Shown here piece after piece: positions 1 through 6,489 of a DNA stretch of 19,128 nucleotides. Position 1 is the stretch's first letter; each line of letters begins with the position of its first letter. This stretch comes from Microcaldota archaeon (GTDB taxonomy: Archaea > Micrarchaeota > Micrarchaeia > Micrarchaeales > CABMGC01), in contig JAJYVC010000017.1 of assembly GCA_021792235.1 (NCBI GenBank), positions 1 to 19,128 on the forward strand, read 5' to 3'. A program made the position numbers and the translations under genes. The notes under the pieces were generated by a model. The model did not search any database and was not told where the DNA came from. It saw only the letters and a program-made list of their open reading frames with translations.

Positions 1-27
1 GCATAACAATATTCTGCGGCTTCCTTA

Positions 28-35
28 TTTAAATA
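28..35 (+). promoter_or_regulatory. TATA-like box of the small membrane protein gene
   Basis: The string TTTAAATA lies about 50 bp before the ATG at 81, so the expected start of transcription is near 58. A weak AAGG (73-76) sits 4 nt before the ATG. Assigned by spacing and A+T content only. Confidence 0.35.
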
Positions 36-80
36 TTACCATCATAAATATTATAATCTGCCGATGACAAATAAGGTTAT

Positions 81-422
81 ATGCAAAAGCAGCTTTGGTA
101 CACATTCTATATTGGCACTGCATTGGGCATACTTGTAGCATTGGTAGTAAGATCTGGTTTCATCAGAATAAACCAAAACCTGTTCTCAAATGCAATAAGC
201 AGTTCAATAAAGATACTGAAGCTAAGCGGTTCAAATGTCTTTTATTTCCAGGCAATATCCGTAATCGCTATATTCTCTGCCTTCCTTATAGCAGCATACC
301 ACTTGCTGAAGACCATGCAGGGCTCAGGAGAGTATGGGAAATACGTGTTCTTTTTAGGATTGCTCGGCGGGTTCATTCTTTTGATGGGCTTTTCAGCATC
401 TTGGATGCAATTGCAATCATAA
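81..422 (+). CDS. Small hypothetical membrane protein (possibly frameshifted)
   Basis: No family is recognised. The 113-residue product has three hydrophobic segments at about residues 6-24, 53-77 and 88-108, separated by short basic or polar loops, so it is probably an integral membrane protein. The ATG at 81 has a weak AAGG 4 nt upstream and a TATA-like box at 28-35. The frame ends at 422 in a short polar tail, but the overlapping -1 frame continues to 493 with a further hydrophobic stretch (AIAIIILAVGMIICY) and a charged tail, ending 1 nt from the convergent helicase. A -1 shift at the TTTT of 390-393 would join them into a four-segment protein of about 137 residues. This may be a sequencing error, a real mutation, or chance. 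Confidence 0.55.
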   Translation: MQKQLWYTFYIGTALGILVALVVRSGFIRINQNLFSNAISSSIKILKLSGSNVFYFQAISVIAIFSAFLIAAYHLLKTMQGSGEYGKYVFFLGLLGGFILLMGFSASWMQLQS

Positions 423-494
423 TCCTTGCAGTAGGAATGATTATCTGCTACAAAATAGAAAGGGAGCCTCCAGGCAGCGACAAAACCAGATAAT

Positions 495-1835
495 TCAGTC
501 TACTCTGCCAACGTAATTGAAGCGCCCTTTTCTTCTGTGCTCTTCACGCGGTTCTCTGTGGAATCCGCCTCCTCCACGACCGCCAAACCTGCCTCCGCCA
601 CGGCTATCCCCGTGTCCAGAGAATCCGCCCCTGCCATGCCCACCGTACCTGCCGCCCCGTTCCTCTCTGAATCCGTCCCTGCGCCTTTCCACTTGCGGCA
701 ATTGTATATCCCTGAATTTGTTAACATCAAGATTGATGTGGTTCATTTTTATATTGGCAATCATGCTCGTGTCCTGCATTAGTCCCTTCTGCTCGAAATT
801 GTAGAGTGTGAATGCGCGGCCGTCCTTTCCCATCCTTGCAGATCTCCCGACCCGATGCACATATACTCGTGGGTCGTCAGGAGCATCGAAGTTTATTATA
901 TCGGATATATCTGGTATGTCCAATCCTCTAGAAACCAGATTAGTTGATATGAGATATGTTGCATTGCGCTTGAATGCCTGCAGAGAGCTCTCTCTCCTTG
1001 CCTGGCTCAGGCCACCATGCATCACTATTGCATTCAACCCACGTGCTTCAAGGAACCTGTGCACAAACTCAGACTCCCTCTGCGTTGAAGTGAATATTAT
1101 GCACTTAATGGGCTTGAACTTGTCTATATATGCAAGGAGCGCAGAAAACTTCATCCTGCCACTAGCCAGGAAGAAGTAATGGGTTATAGTTGATACAGTA
1201 AGGTCCTCCTCTGCCCCAACCGTAAGTCTCACGGTACCCTCCTTCATGTGCCTTCTTGCTATATCTACTATCTCCCTTGGCATCGTGGCTGAAAAGAGCA
1301 GGGTCTGCCTATCGCGTGGTGCAAGGGCCATAATCCTCTCTATATCCTCAATGAACCCCATATCAAGCATCAGGTCTGCCTCGTCCAGTACGAATATTCT
1401 TATCCTTCCAAGGTTCAAAGCACCTCGCTCTATCAGATCCAGAATCCTTCCTGGAGTGCCAACTACGATGTCTGCACCTCTCCTCAGAGCCTGTACCTGC
1501 ATATTTATCGAAGCACCGCCGTACACTACTACACTTCTAAGCCCTGTTCTATGGCCCAGTTTCCCGGCAACCATGCTCACCTGAAGCGCCAATTCCCTTG
1601 TTGGTACTATTACTATGGCCTGTGGGTGGCCCCTTGCCTCCAGTAGCTGGAACATGGGCACAAGGAACGCGGCCGTTTTGCCGCTTCCGGTCTTTGCCCT
1701 TACTACTACATCCTTATGCTCCAGAATCACAGGTATCGCCTGCTCCTGGACTTCTGTCATGCTGCTGAAGTTCATGAGACGAAGAGATTCTAGCAAACCC
1801 TGCTTGAGATTAAGCTCCTTAAATTCTTTCAACAA
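495..1835 (-). CDS. DEAD-box ATP-dependent RNA helicase with RGG tail
   Basis: A superfamily 2 RNA helicase expected to unwind or remodel RNA duplexes in the cytoplasm. The whole core is visible: Q-motif Gln30, Walker A AKTGSGKT (47-54), PTREL (78-82), TPGR (127-130), DEAD (151-154), SAT (182-184), the motif V region STNLVSRGLD and motif VI HRVGRSAR. Residues from about 385 to 446 form a low-complexity Gly/Arg tail with RGG and FGGRGG repeats, typical of RNA-binding extensions in cold-shock and ribosome-assembly helicases. The frame begins with two TTG codons (1835 and 1832); an AGGT (1843-1840) lies 4 or 7 nt upstream, so a TTG start is likely. The gene is convergent with the small membrane protein and divergent from the methyltransferase. 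Function is firm at family level; the RNA target is unknown. Confidence 0.95.
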   Translation of the reverse strand: MLKEFKELNLKQGLLESLRLMNFSSMTEVQEQAIPVILEHKDVVVRAKTGSGKTAAFLVPMFQLLEARGHPQAIVIVPTRELALQVSMVAGKLGHRTGLRSVVVYGGASINMQVQALRRGADIVVGTPGRILDLIERGALNLGRIRIFVLDEADLMLDMGFIEDIERIMALAPRDRQTLLFSATMPREIVDIARRHMKEGTVRLTVGAEEDLTVSTITHYFFLASGRMKFSALLAYIDKFKPIKCIIFTSTQRESEFVHRFLEARGLNAIVMHGGLSQARRESSLQAFKRNATYLISTNLVSRGLDIPDISDIINFDAPDDPRVYVHRVGRSARMGKDGRAFTLYNFEQKGLMQDTSMIANIKMNHINLDVNKFRDIQLPQVERRRDGFREERGGRYGGHGRGGFSGHGDSRGGGRFGGRGGGGFHREPREEHRRKGRFNYVGRVD

Positions 1836-1860
1836 ATCTACCTTAACGTAAAATACGCTT

Positions 1861-1880
1861 TAAGTGCCATATGTCACTTA
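1861..1880. promoter_or_regulatory. Near-perfect 20-bp palindrome upstream of the helicase
   Basis: TAAGTGCCAT is followed directly by ATGTCACTTA; 9 of 10 positions pair and the centre is CATATG. It lies 26 bp before the helicase TTG start, in the divergent intergenic region, where a repressor site or a leader hairpin could act. A second inverted repeat, ACCTAT (1880-1885) with ATAGGT (1893-1898), overlaps its edge. No binding protein can be named. Confidence 0.4.
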
Positions 1881-1950
1881 CCTATCGGTAGCATAGGTTA
1901 AAATACCCATACCTGAATCTGTACCATATAATATGTTACAGCCGCTACTT

Positions 1951-1970
1951 ATATTATAGATATAATATAT
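1951..1970 (+). promoter_or_regulatory. TATA-box region of the FkbM methyltransferase gene
   Basis: A dense TATA-like run ends about 14 bp before the ATG at 1984. A box centred near 1957 would place transcription start at or next to the ATG, and there is no GGTG/AGGTG ribosome binding site, so the mRNA may be leaderless. Confidence 0.45.
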
Positions 1971-1983
1971 ACTTATTGTTTGA

Positions 1984-2943
1984 ATGGCCTTTGGTATCAT
2001 ATTAAATAACATTAACACTAAGGACAAGCTGCAGCTTGCCATTGCTATTCCTGCTTTACTAGTGTCAACCATTTCAGGATATATTAAATACGCTATAAAG
2101 ATCAGCATGTGTGCGTCCAATTGGCCAGAAGTTTTTTTTGTCACTAGAGGATTAAAGGATGTTTCAATCATAAAAATGGTTGACGGTACAACCTTTAAGC
2201 TTACCAAAAAGACCCATCTAGCATTCGTTGAATACTGTGGTTATCTCCTACTACCCCAGAGAATAAAAGACCACCTTAAGATAAGAAAATCTGGAAAAAC
2301 AACGATGAGCATTAAAACTCCGTCACGCCGAATAATGTGTAGAACCAATTCTGTATCAGATCTTGCCAATGAATTTTACTATCAACCCCACAACCTTATA
2401 AATGCAAAAGGCCTCGATGTAGTTGATATAGGTGCTTACTACGGAGAAACTGCCCTTTATTATGCCTTATATCAGAAAGCGAGGATGGTTTACGGATTTG
2501 AAATCGAAGATAAAAGAGTAAAACTTGCAAAGAATCTTATCACTTCAAATAATCTAAGCAACAGGATAAAAATATTCAACAAGGGCGTATATGCCACTCA
2601 AAGTGAAAGTAACCCAACTGTCAACGGAGAAGTCAAATTCTTGGGAAGTAGCAAAAATGGCACAACATTGGCAGAAATAGTCAGAAGGTTTAAGTTATCA
2701 GGTGCAGCGTTAAAAGTAGATATAGAAGGGGCTGAGTACGACCTGTTCAAAAATGTGTCAAGCGATGATCTTAAGAAATTCAAAGAGATCAACATAGAGT
2801 ATCATTTCGGATACAAAACGCTTGTAGAACGACTTCGTAGAGAAGGATATAAAGTCATGTACACCAAACCCAGATATCAACTGAATATATTCGGATGGAT
2901 GGGTTTGACGTGCCAAGGGGACATTGTCGCAAAACTGCATTAG
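1984..2943 (+). CDS. FkbM-family SAM-dependent methyltransferase
   Basis: A class I methyltransferase of the FkbM type, which commonly O-methylates sugars in glycan and natural-product clusters. The SAM-binding motif I is D148-I-G-A-Y-Y-G-E-T, an acidic residue follows strand 2 (GFEIEDKRVKLA), and the FkbM signature K-V-D246-I-E-G-A-E-Y-D-L-F is intact. The first 110 or so residues are a less conserved N-terminal region with a hydrophobic stretch at about 18-37. The gene is visibly richer in A+T than the glycan genes to its right and meets the GT2 gene tail to tail with a single base between them. The ATG at 1984 follows a TATA-rich stretch. A role in methylating the surface glycan is inferred from position only. 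Confidence 0.85.
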   Translation: MAFGIILNNINTKDKLQLAIAIPALLVSTISGYIKYAIKISMCASNWPEVFFVTRGLKDVSIIKMVDGTTFKLTKKTHLAFVEYCGYLLLPQRIKDHLKIRKSGKTTMSIKTPSRRIMCRTNSVSDLANEFYYQPHNLINAKGLDVVDIGAYYGETALYYALYQKARMVYGFEIEDKRVKLAKNLITSNNLSNRIKIFNKGVYATQSESNPTVNGEVKFLGSSKNGTTLAEIVRRFKLSGAALKVDIEGAEYDLFKNVSSDDLKKFKEINIEYHFGYKTLVERLRREGYKVMYTKPRYQLNIFGWMGLTCQGDIVAKLH

Positions 2944-2944
2944 C

Positions 2945-3874
2945 CTAAGTTATTCGGAACAGTCTCTCGCGTATGTAATAATCATCAATTCTCTTTTTCA
3001 GCAAATCCTGCATTATCTTCGGATGGTCCTGCAGCCCAAGCCTGATGGGCTTGAACAAGAATCCTGGCGAATAGGCATGGACTATCTGCCTTTCATATTC
3101 GTACATTTTCTGCCCGAAGTTCCTGCTATTCGTGCTCTTTAGCGCGTATTCTCTCCTCTTCCCTTCAGTATCCCTTCCCATAACCTCAGCCTTAGCATCT
3201 AGTTTTGCAAGGTAGCTCTTCCTGAACATAACGCTGTATCTGAATACGGGCTTGGGCATTACTATGTGTGCAAAAGGTACATTATCAAATCCATACGGTG
3301 TCATAACCTTCCTCAGGTTGGACCCAAAGCCAAGCGGATTCCTGAGGGCAGATGCCATTCCCTTCAACGCGTAGTTCCTCTCATAGCACATGTATCCCCC
3401 GTCGCCAAGGACGCGTATCCTCTTGTCGTTCTTAACGAACCTTATTCTATAGCTCTCCTCAAGGACTATATCTGTTCCCCATATTTGATAAAAAGGTATA
3501 TGGAATAGCGATATGCTGGGGTGCTCGGCAGGCAGATTTCTAAATCGCGAAATGCTGGCTTCGTGCAGTATCTCGTTAGCCTGCACATAAAGCAGGTATT
3601 TCCCAGTGCAGTATTCTCTTGTTTCATTAGCAGTACTCGCAAATACCTGGCCGGTATCCTTGGGCCTGGGCGTCCATTTTACCTTCACAAGCTCTATTTT
3701 CGGGTGCCTATCTGCAAGTTTCCTAAGTATGTCCCAAGTGCCGTCAGTAGAATAGCCATCGGATATCACAAACTGGTCACATGCTGGCAACGCAGAAAGT
3801 ATTGCCTCAACAAAAGGATATTTTCCCCTCACAACGTCCTTAACATTCATGAATCCGGATATCAGCTTTGGCAT
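2945..3874 (-). CDS. GT2-family glycosyltransferase (GT-A fold)
   Basis: A family 2 glycosyltransferase of 309 residues, expected to move a sugar from a nucleotide donor to a lipid-linked glycan on the cytoplasmic face. The N-terminal GT-A fold shows the first conserved block near residues 7-28 and the nucleotide-binding D39-G-Y-S-T-D-G-T. The usual metal-binding DxD position reads Q98-A-N-E, so the classic acidic pair is not there; Q-A-D-E-like versions occur in some GT2 relatives. No membrane segments are evident. It is the last gene of the minus-strand operon, 23 nt after the dehydratase-like gene, and abuts the convergent FkbM gene by one base. Donor and acceptor cannot be told from sequence. 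Confidence 0.88.
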   Translation of the reverse strand: MPKLISGFMNVKDVVRGKYPFVEAILSALPACDQFVISDGYSTDGTWDILRKLADRHPKIELVKVKWTPRPKDTGQVFASTANETREYCTGKYLLYVQANEILHEASISRFRNLPAEHPSISLFHIPFYQIWGTDIVLEESYRIRFVKNDKRIRVLGDGGYMCYERNYALKGMASALRNPLGFGSNLRKVMTPYGFDNVPFAHIVMPKPVFRYSVMFRKSYLAKLDAKAEVMGRDTEGKRREYALKSTNSRNFGQKMYEYERQIVHAYSPGFLFKPIRLGLQDHPKIMQDLLKKRIDDYYIRERLFRIT

Positions 3875-3897
3875 AGATATCTACTAATGGTGCAGAA

Positions 3898-4839
3898 TCA
3901 TAAAGCCTTGCGCCAATAATCTATGGTCTTTTTCAGCCCCTCTTCAAGGCCGTACTTAGGTCTCCATCCAAGCAGCTCCTTGGCCTTTGAGTTATCCCCT
4001 ATCAGTATCCTCGCATCAAGCGGCCTTCTCGGCGTAGCATTCCAAACAATTTCGCCCTTAAATCCAGTAAGCTTTGCTATGAGCTTAGCAGTATCTTCCG
4101 TAGTGTATCCCTTGCCTGTGCAGGCCTGTATAACCTCGCCTATCGCCTTCTTGTTTCCCAGTGCTTTTATGTACGCGTCGACATGGTCGTCGACGTAGAG
4201 CCAGTCCCTCACAGTGCTCTTGTCTCCAAGATACACCTTTTCCCCTTTAAGCATCTGCAGTATAGTCCTCTCTATGAAGAAATGGGCATTGTCCCTCCGG
4301 CCATACGTGTTGTACGGGCGCATTACAGTAAATGGGAAGCTGTAGGCTTCGTACATGTATTTAAGGTACATGTCAGACGCGACCTTTGCAACAGCATAAG
4401 GGCTATTGGGGTGCAGTGTTGAGTCTTCTGTAAGCTTCTTGTTCCTGTCCTTCAATGTCAGTCCGTATTCCTCACTGGTTCCAGCCAGGATCATCTGTCT
4501 GAAATGCGGAACCTCCCTATAGCACGCCTCTGCAAGGTTTATTGTGCCAAGATAGTTCGCCTCAGTTACCTCTATGTAATGGTCATACGAAAAGGAGACC
4601 GGACTTATCGCTGCCAAGTGCACGACATACTCTGCCTGTACTTCCCTTACTATGTTCTTTATGGTTGGATAGTCGGTAAGGTTTGCATAATGCTTTATAG
4701 CCTTCTTGCTCTGGTCAACAGAATACCTTCCAGTGACATACCTTTCAAGCGTGTGCACCTCATAATGCTTTTCAAGCAACTTTGTGGCAAGCTCCTTGCC
4801 TATGAACCCAGTAGCCCCAGTAACTAGTACTCTTTCCAC
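3898..4839 (-). CDS. NDP-sugar 4,6-dehydratase-like extended SDR
   Basis: An NAD-dependent nucleotide-sugar enzyme. With the GTG start at 4839 it has 313 residues, a usual length. It shows the Rossmann motif T7-G-A-T-G-F-I-G, the N-A-like HLAA strand, T121-S-E in place of a plain Ser, Y148-A-V-A-K152, and RDWLYVDD. The Thr-Ser-Glu triplet is what GDP-mannose 4,6-dehydratases carry (RmlB has Thr-Asp-Glu), which favours dehydratase over simple epimerase chemistry. The GTG is preferred because AGGTG (4849-4845) lies 5 nt upstream and a TATA box at 4871-4878 predicts transcription start near 4848, downstream of an in-frame ATG at 4869. If the heptose operon feeds this pathway, an NDP-heptose could be the substrate (inference). 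Confidence 0.85.
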   Translation of the reverse strand: MERVLVTGATGFIGKELATKLLEKHYEVHTLERYVTGRYSVDQSKKAIKHYANLTDYPTIKNIVREVQAEYVVHLAAISPVSFSYDHYIEVTEANYLGTINLAEACYREVPHFRQMILAGTSEEYGLTLKDRNKKLTEDSTLHPNSPYAVAKVASDMYLKYMYEAYSFPFTVMRPYNTYGRRDNAHFFIERTILQMLKGEKVYLGDKSTVRDWLYVDDHVDAYIKALGNKKAIGEVIQACTGKGYTTEDTAKLIAKLTGFKGEIVWNATPRRPLDARILIGDNSKAKELLGWRPKYGLEEGLKKTIDYWRKAL

Positions 4840-4870
4840 AAAGACACCTAAGATAAGATTAAGAACCAAG

Positions 4871-4878
4871 TTTTATAA
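4871..4878 (-). promoter_or_regulatory. TATA box for an internal promoter before the dehydratase-like gene
   Basis: On the minus strand this reads TTATAAAA, a good archaeal TATA box about 25 bp upstream of the AGGTG ribosome binding site and just after the stop of the GT4 gene. It suggests the last two operon genes can be transcribed on their own. Confidence 0.5.
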
Positions 4879-4882
4879 GAGT

Positions 4883-4895
4883 TAGCAGTCTGCTA
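4883..4895. promoter_or_regulatory. Perfect 13-bp palindrome next to the internal TATA box
   Basis: TAGCAG-T-CTGCTA, a perfect dyad with one central base. It overlaps the GT4 stop codon and sits immediately upstream of the TATA box at 4871-4878, where an activator or repressor could bind. It could also be a chance dyad. Confidence 0.35.
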
Positions 4896-5957
4896 CTGCA
4901 TAGCCCTTTGGTAGAGCTTTAATGTCTCCTTCGCACATTTCTTCCATGTGAAGCTCCCTGCATACGCCATGGCCATCTTCCTCCTTTTTTCGTTGTAGCC
5001 GTTCTCCCTGAGATTCTCTATGATCTGCGCCATGTGCGCCTCATCCTCCGCCTCGAAGCAGTATTTCCTCACCTCTCCGGATATCCTCCCATTCTTGTAT
5101 ATTATGACTGGAAGTCCCCTGGCCTGTGCCTCAAGTATGGGGAGCCCGAATCCCTCATAGAGGCTCGGGAAGACGAAAGCATCGAAGCTGTCGTATATCT
5201 GCACTATTTTGTCATCAGGAGCGAAGCCCATGAATTTCACCCTCTTGTTGCTGCCTGAAAGGACGGTCAATCTCTGGCGCTCTTTTCCACAGTTCCCCCA
5301 CAAATTAAATTCTACATTTCTGCCAACATGCTTAGCTGCTTTGATAGCGAATTCCACGTTCTTATGCCCAGTAAAGGACCCAACATACCCCACAACGAAC
5401 ATCGCCACTTCGGCCTTTGATTTTTTGATACTCTTAGAGTATTTTGCATCAAGCCCAATATTAATGACAAACACCTTTTTTGGATCAAAACCCAATTCAA
5501 TCGCCTCCGCTCTCGTCTGAATTGAATCAGCCGATATGTAGTCAAATCCAAGTATCTGCGACATGCCAAGCTGCGAAAGCCTGCCATAAAGAGAGTTCTT
5601 TAATCCCGGCCCAACGTCAAGTGTGACCAACGACTGGTCAAGCAATGGCAAAAAGTCATGTGCCGTAGCTATTATTTTAGCCTTCCCCCTATTCAACGGT
5701 ATGAATGGCCGCTGACCTAGAGAATGCACAATATCAAAATCTCCAAAATACCTTAAGCTGTTCTGCAACATGAAAGACGGCACGAATCCAAATACGTTTG
5801 TGGGTATTGTGGTTTTCAATTTTGTTATTTCTGCAACCCTGTTTATCGATCTGTCTGACAAGTTCCTGAACAGCTCATAGGAATACTTCTTTATGCCCGA
5901 TCCTGCAGCATCATCAAAATCATCCGGAAGTCCTAATCCCAAAAGTCCAATGCGCGT
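4893..5957 (-). CDS. GT4-family glycosyltransferase, probable ACG start
   Basis: A GT-B-fold family 4 transferase, expected to add a sugar to the growing glycan. The C-terminal donor-binding domain shows VGYVGSFTGHKN and FVFPSLYEGFGLPILEA, with the paired Glu residues of the EGFG...E motif. The first normal start codon (TTG at 5942) would cut off the first beta strand. The frame is open upstream, reading R-I-G-L-L-G-L-G-L-P, and an AGGTG (5967-5963) lies exactly 5 nt before an ACG codon at 5957-5955, giving 354 residues against 352 in the paralogue at 12334-13392. I therefore place the start at this ACG, an unusual initiator or a mutated ATG. The C-terminal half is nearly the same as that paralogue, also at DNA level. 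Confidence 0.85.
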   Translation of the reverse strand, partial: TRIGLLGLGLPDDFDDAAGSGIKKYSYELFRNLSDRSINRVAEITKLKTTIPTNVFGFVPSFMLQNSLRYFGDFDIVHSLGQRPFIPLNRGKAKIIATAHDFLPLLDQSLVTLDVGPGLKNSLYGRLSQLGMSQILGFDYISADSIQTRAEAIELGFDPKKVFVINIGLDAKYSKSIKKSKAEVAMFVVGYVGSFTGHKNVEFAIKAAKHVGRNVEFNLWGNCGKERQRLTVLSGSNKRVKFMGFAPDDKIVQIYDSFDAFVFPSLYEGFGLPILEAQARGLPVIIYKNGRISGEVRKYCFEAEDEAHMAQIIENLRENGYNEKRRKMAMAYAGSFTWKKCAKETLKLYQRAMQ

Positions 5958-5962
5958 ATAAA

Positions 5963-5967
5963 CACCT
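5963..5967 (-). promoter_or_regulatory. Ribosome binding site that points to an ACG start
   Basis: AGGTG on the minus strand, followed by five bases (TTTAT) and then ACG. The same AGGTG plus five bases precedes the GTG of the next gene downstream, so spacing favours ACG over ATT (5951) or TTG (5942). Confidence 0.6.
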
Positions 5968-5979
5968 GCCGATATCTTC

Positions 5980-6489
5980 CTAAGACATCTCTTTAAGTAT
6001 CCTCAACACATATCTTTTGATCTTCCCATCAACCTTTATTACCGCCATGCCTCTGTCGCGCAGGCCGTAGATTACATAATCTCCGTTTCTTGCAAAATGT
6101 ATACACGCAAGTGAAGCAAGGTCCTCCTCACCCCTAACCTTTATGCCGCAAGGACCTGCAGATGCAGAAGATCCCCTTACAGCGTCCCAAAGCTGCTTGC
6201 TAAGCACGCCCCTCCTGTTATTCACCTTTATTTGGTTCTTATATGCTTTCTTTATTATGGGAAAGTAAACGGCCTTCCTTTCAGTCCTAAAATCAAATAT
6301 CCCCACACTGGGCACATACCCGCTCTTTAGGAGTTCCGACAGGGTAAAATCGCCTATTGCGTATATTTTCTTCCTTATCTTAAGATGCCTTTGCAGTTGC
6401 CTTGTGCTAAGCACCACGCCGAAAGGCCTTGACAGTTCCTTCCTAAGTCTAGCATTTACTTTAAGGTCCTTTTTCGGTTTAAAGATCAT
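5980..6489 (-). CDS. GTP-dependent dephospho-CoA kinase (DUF359 family)
   Basis: This matches the archaeal DUF359 family, which phosphorylates dephospho-CoA with GTP in the last step of coenzyme A synthesis. Diagnostic parts are the IGDFT motif near residue 46 followed by P-S-V-G-I-F-D and a basic R-T-E-R-K, and the conserved V-R-G-E-E-D-L block near residue 120 followed by the family's YG (YVIYGLRDRG). At 169 residues it has the usual length. Its ATG overlaps the flippase stop as ATGA (6489-6486), so translation is probably coupled. It is a housekeeping enzyme sitting inside a glycan operon, which is unexpected; it may simply be carried along in a compact genome. Confidence 0.85.
   Translation of the reverse strand: MIFKPKKDLKVNARLRKELSRPFGVVLSTRQLQRHLKIRKKIYAIGDFTLSELLKSGYVPSVGIFDFRTERKAVYFPIIKKAYKNQIKVNNRRGVLSKQLWDAVRGSSASAGPCGIKVRGEEDLASLACIHFARNGDYVIYGLRDRGMAVIKVDGKIKRYVLRILKEMS

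Noticed and set aside
95..493. 132-codon open frame overlapping the small membrane protein
   Set aside because: Most of it is a basic, non-membrane shadow of the other frame; only the last 30 or so codons look coding, which is treated as a frameshift instead.
556..680. C-rich repeated DNA near the left end, a possible repeat array
   Set aside because: It is the coding sequence of the Gly/Arg tail of the helicase; the repetition follows the codons.
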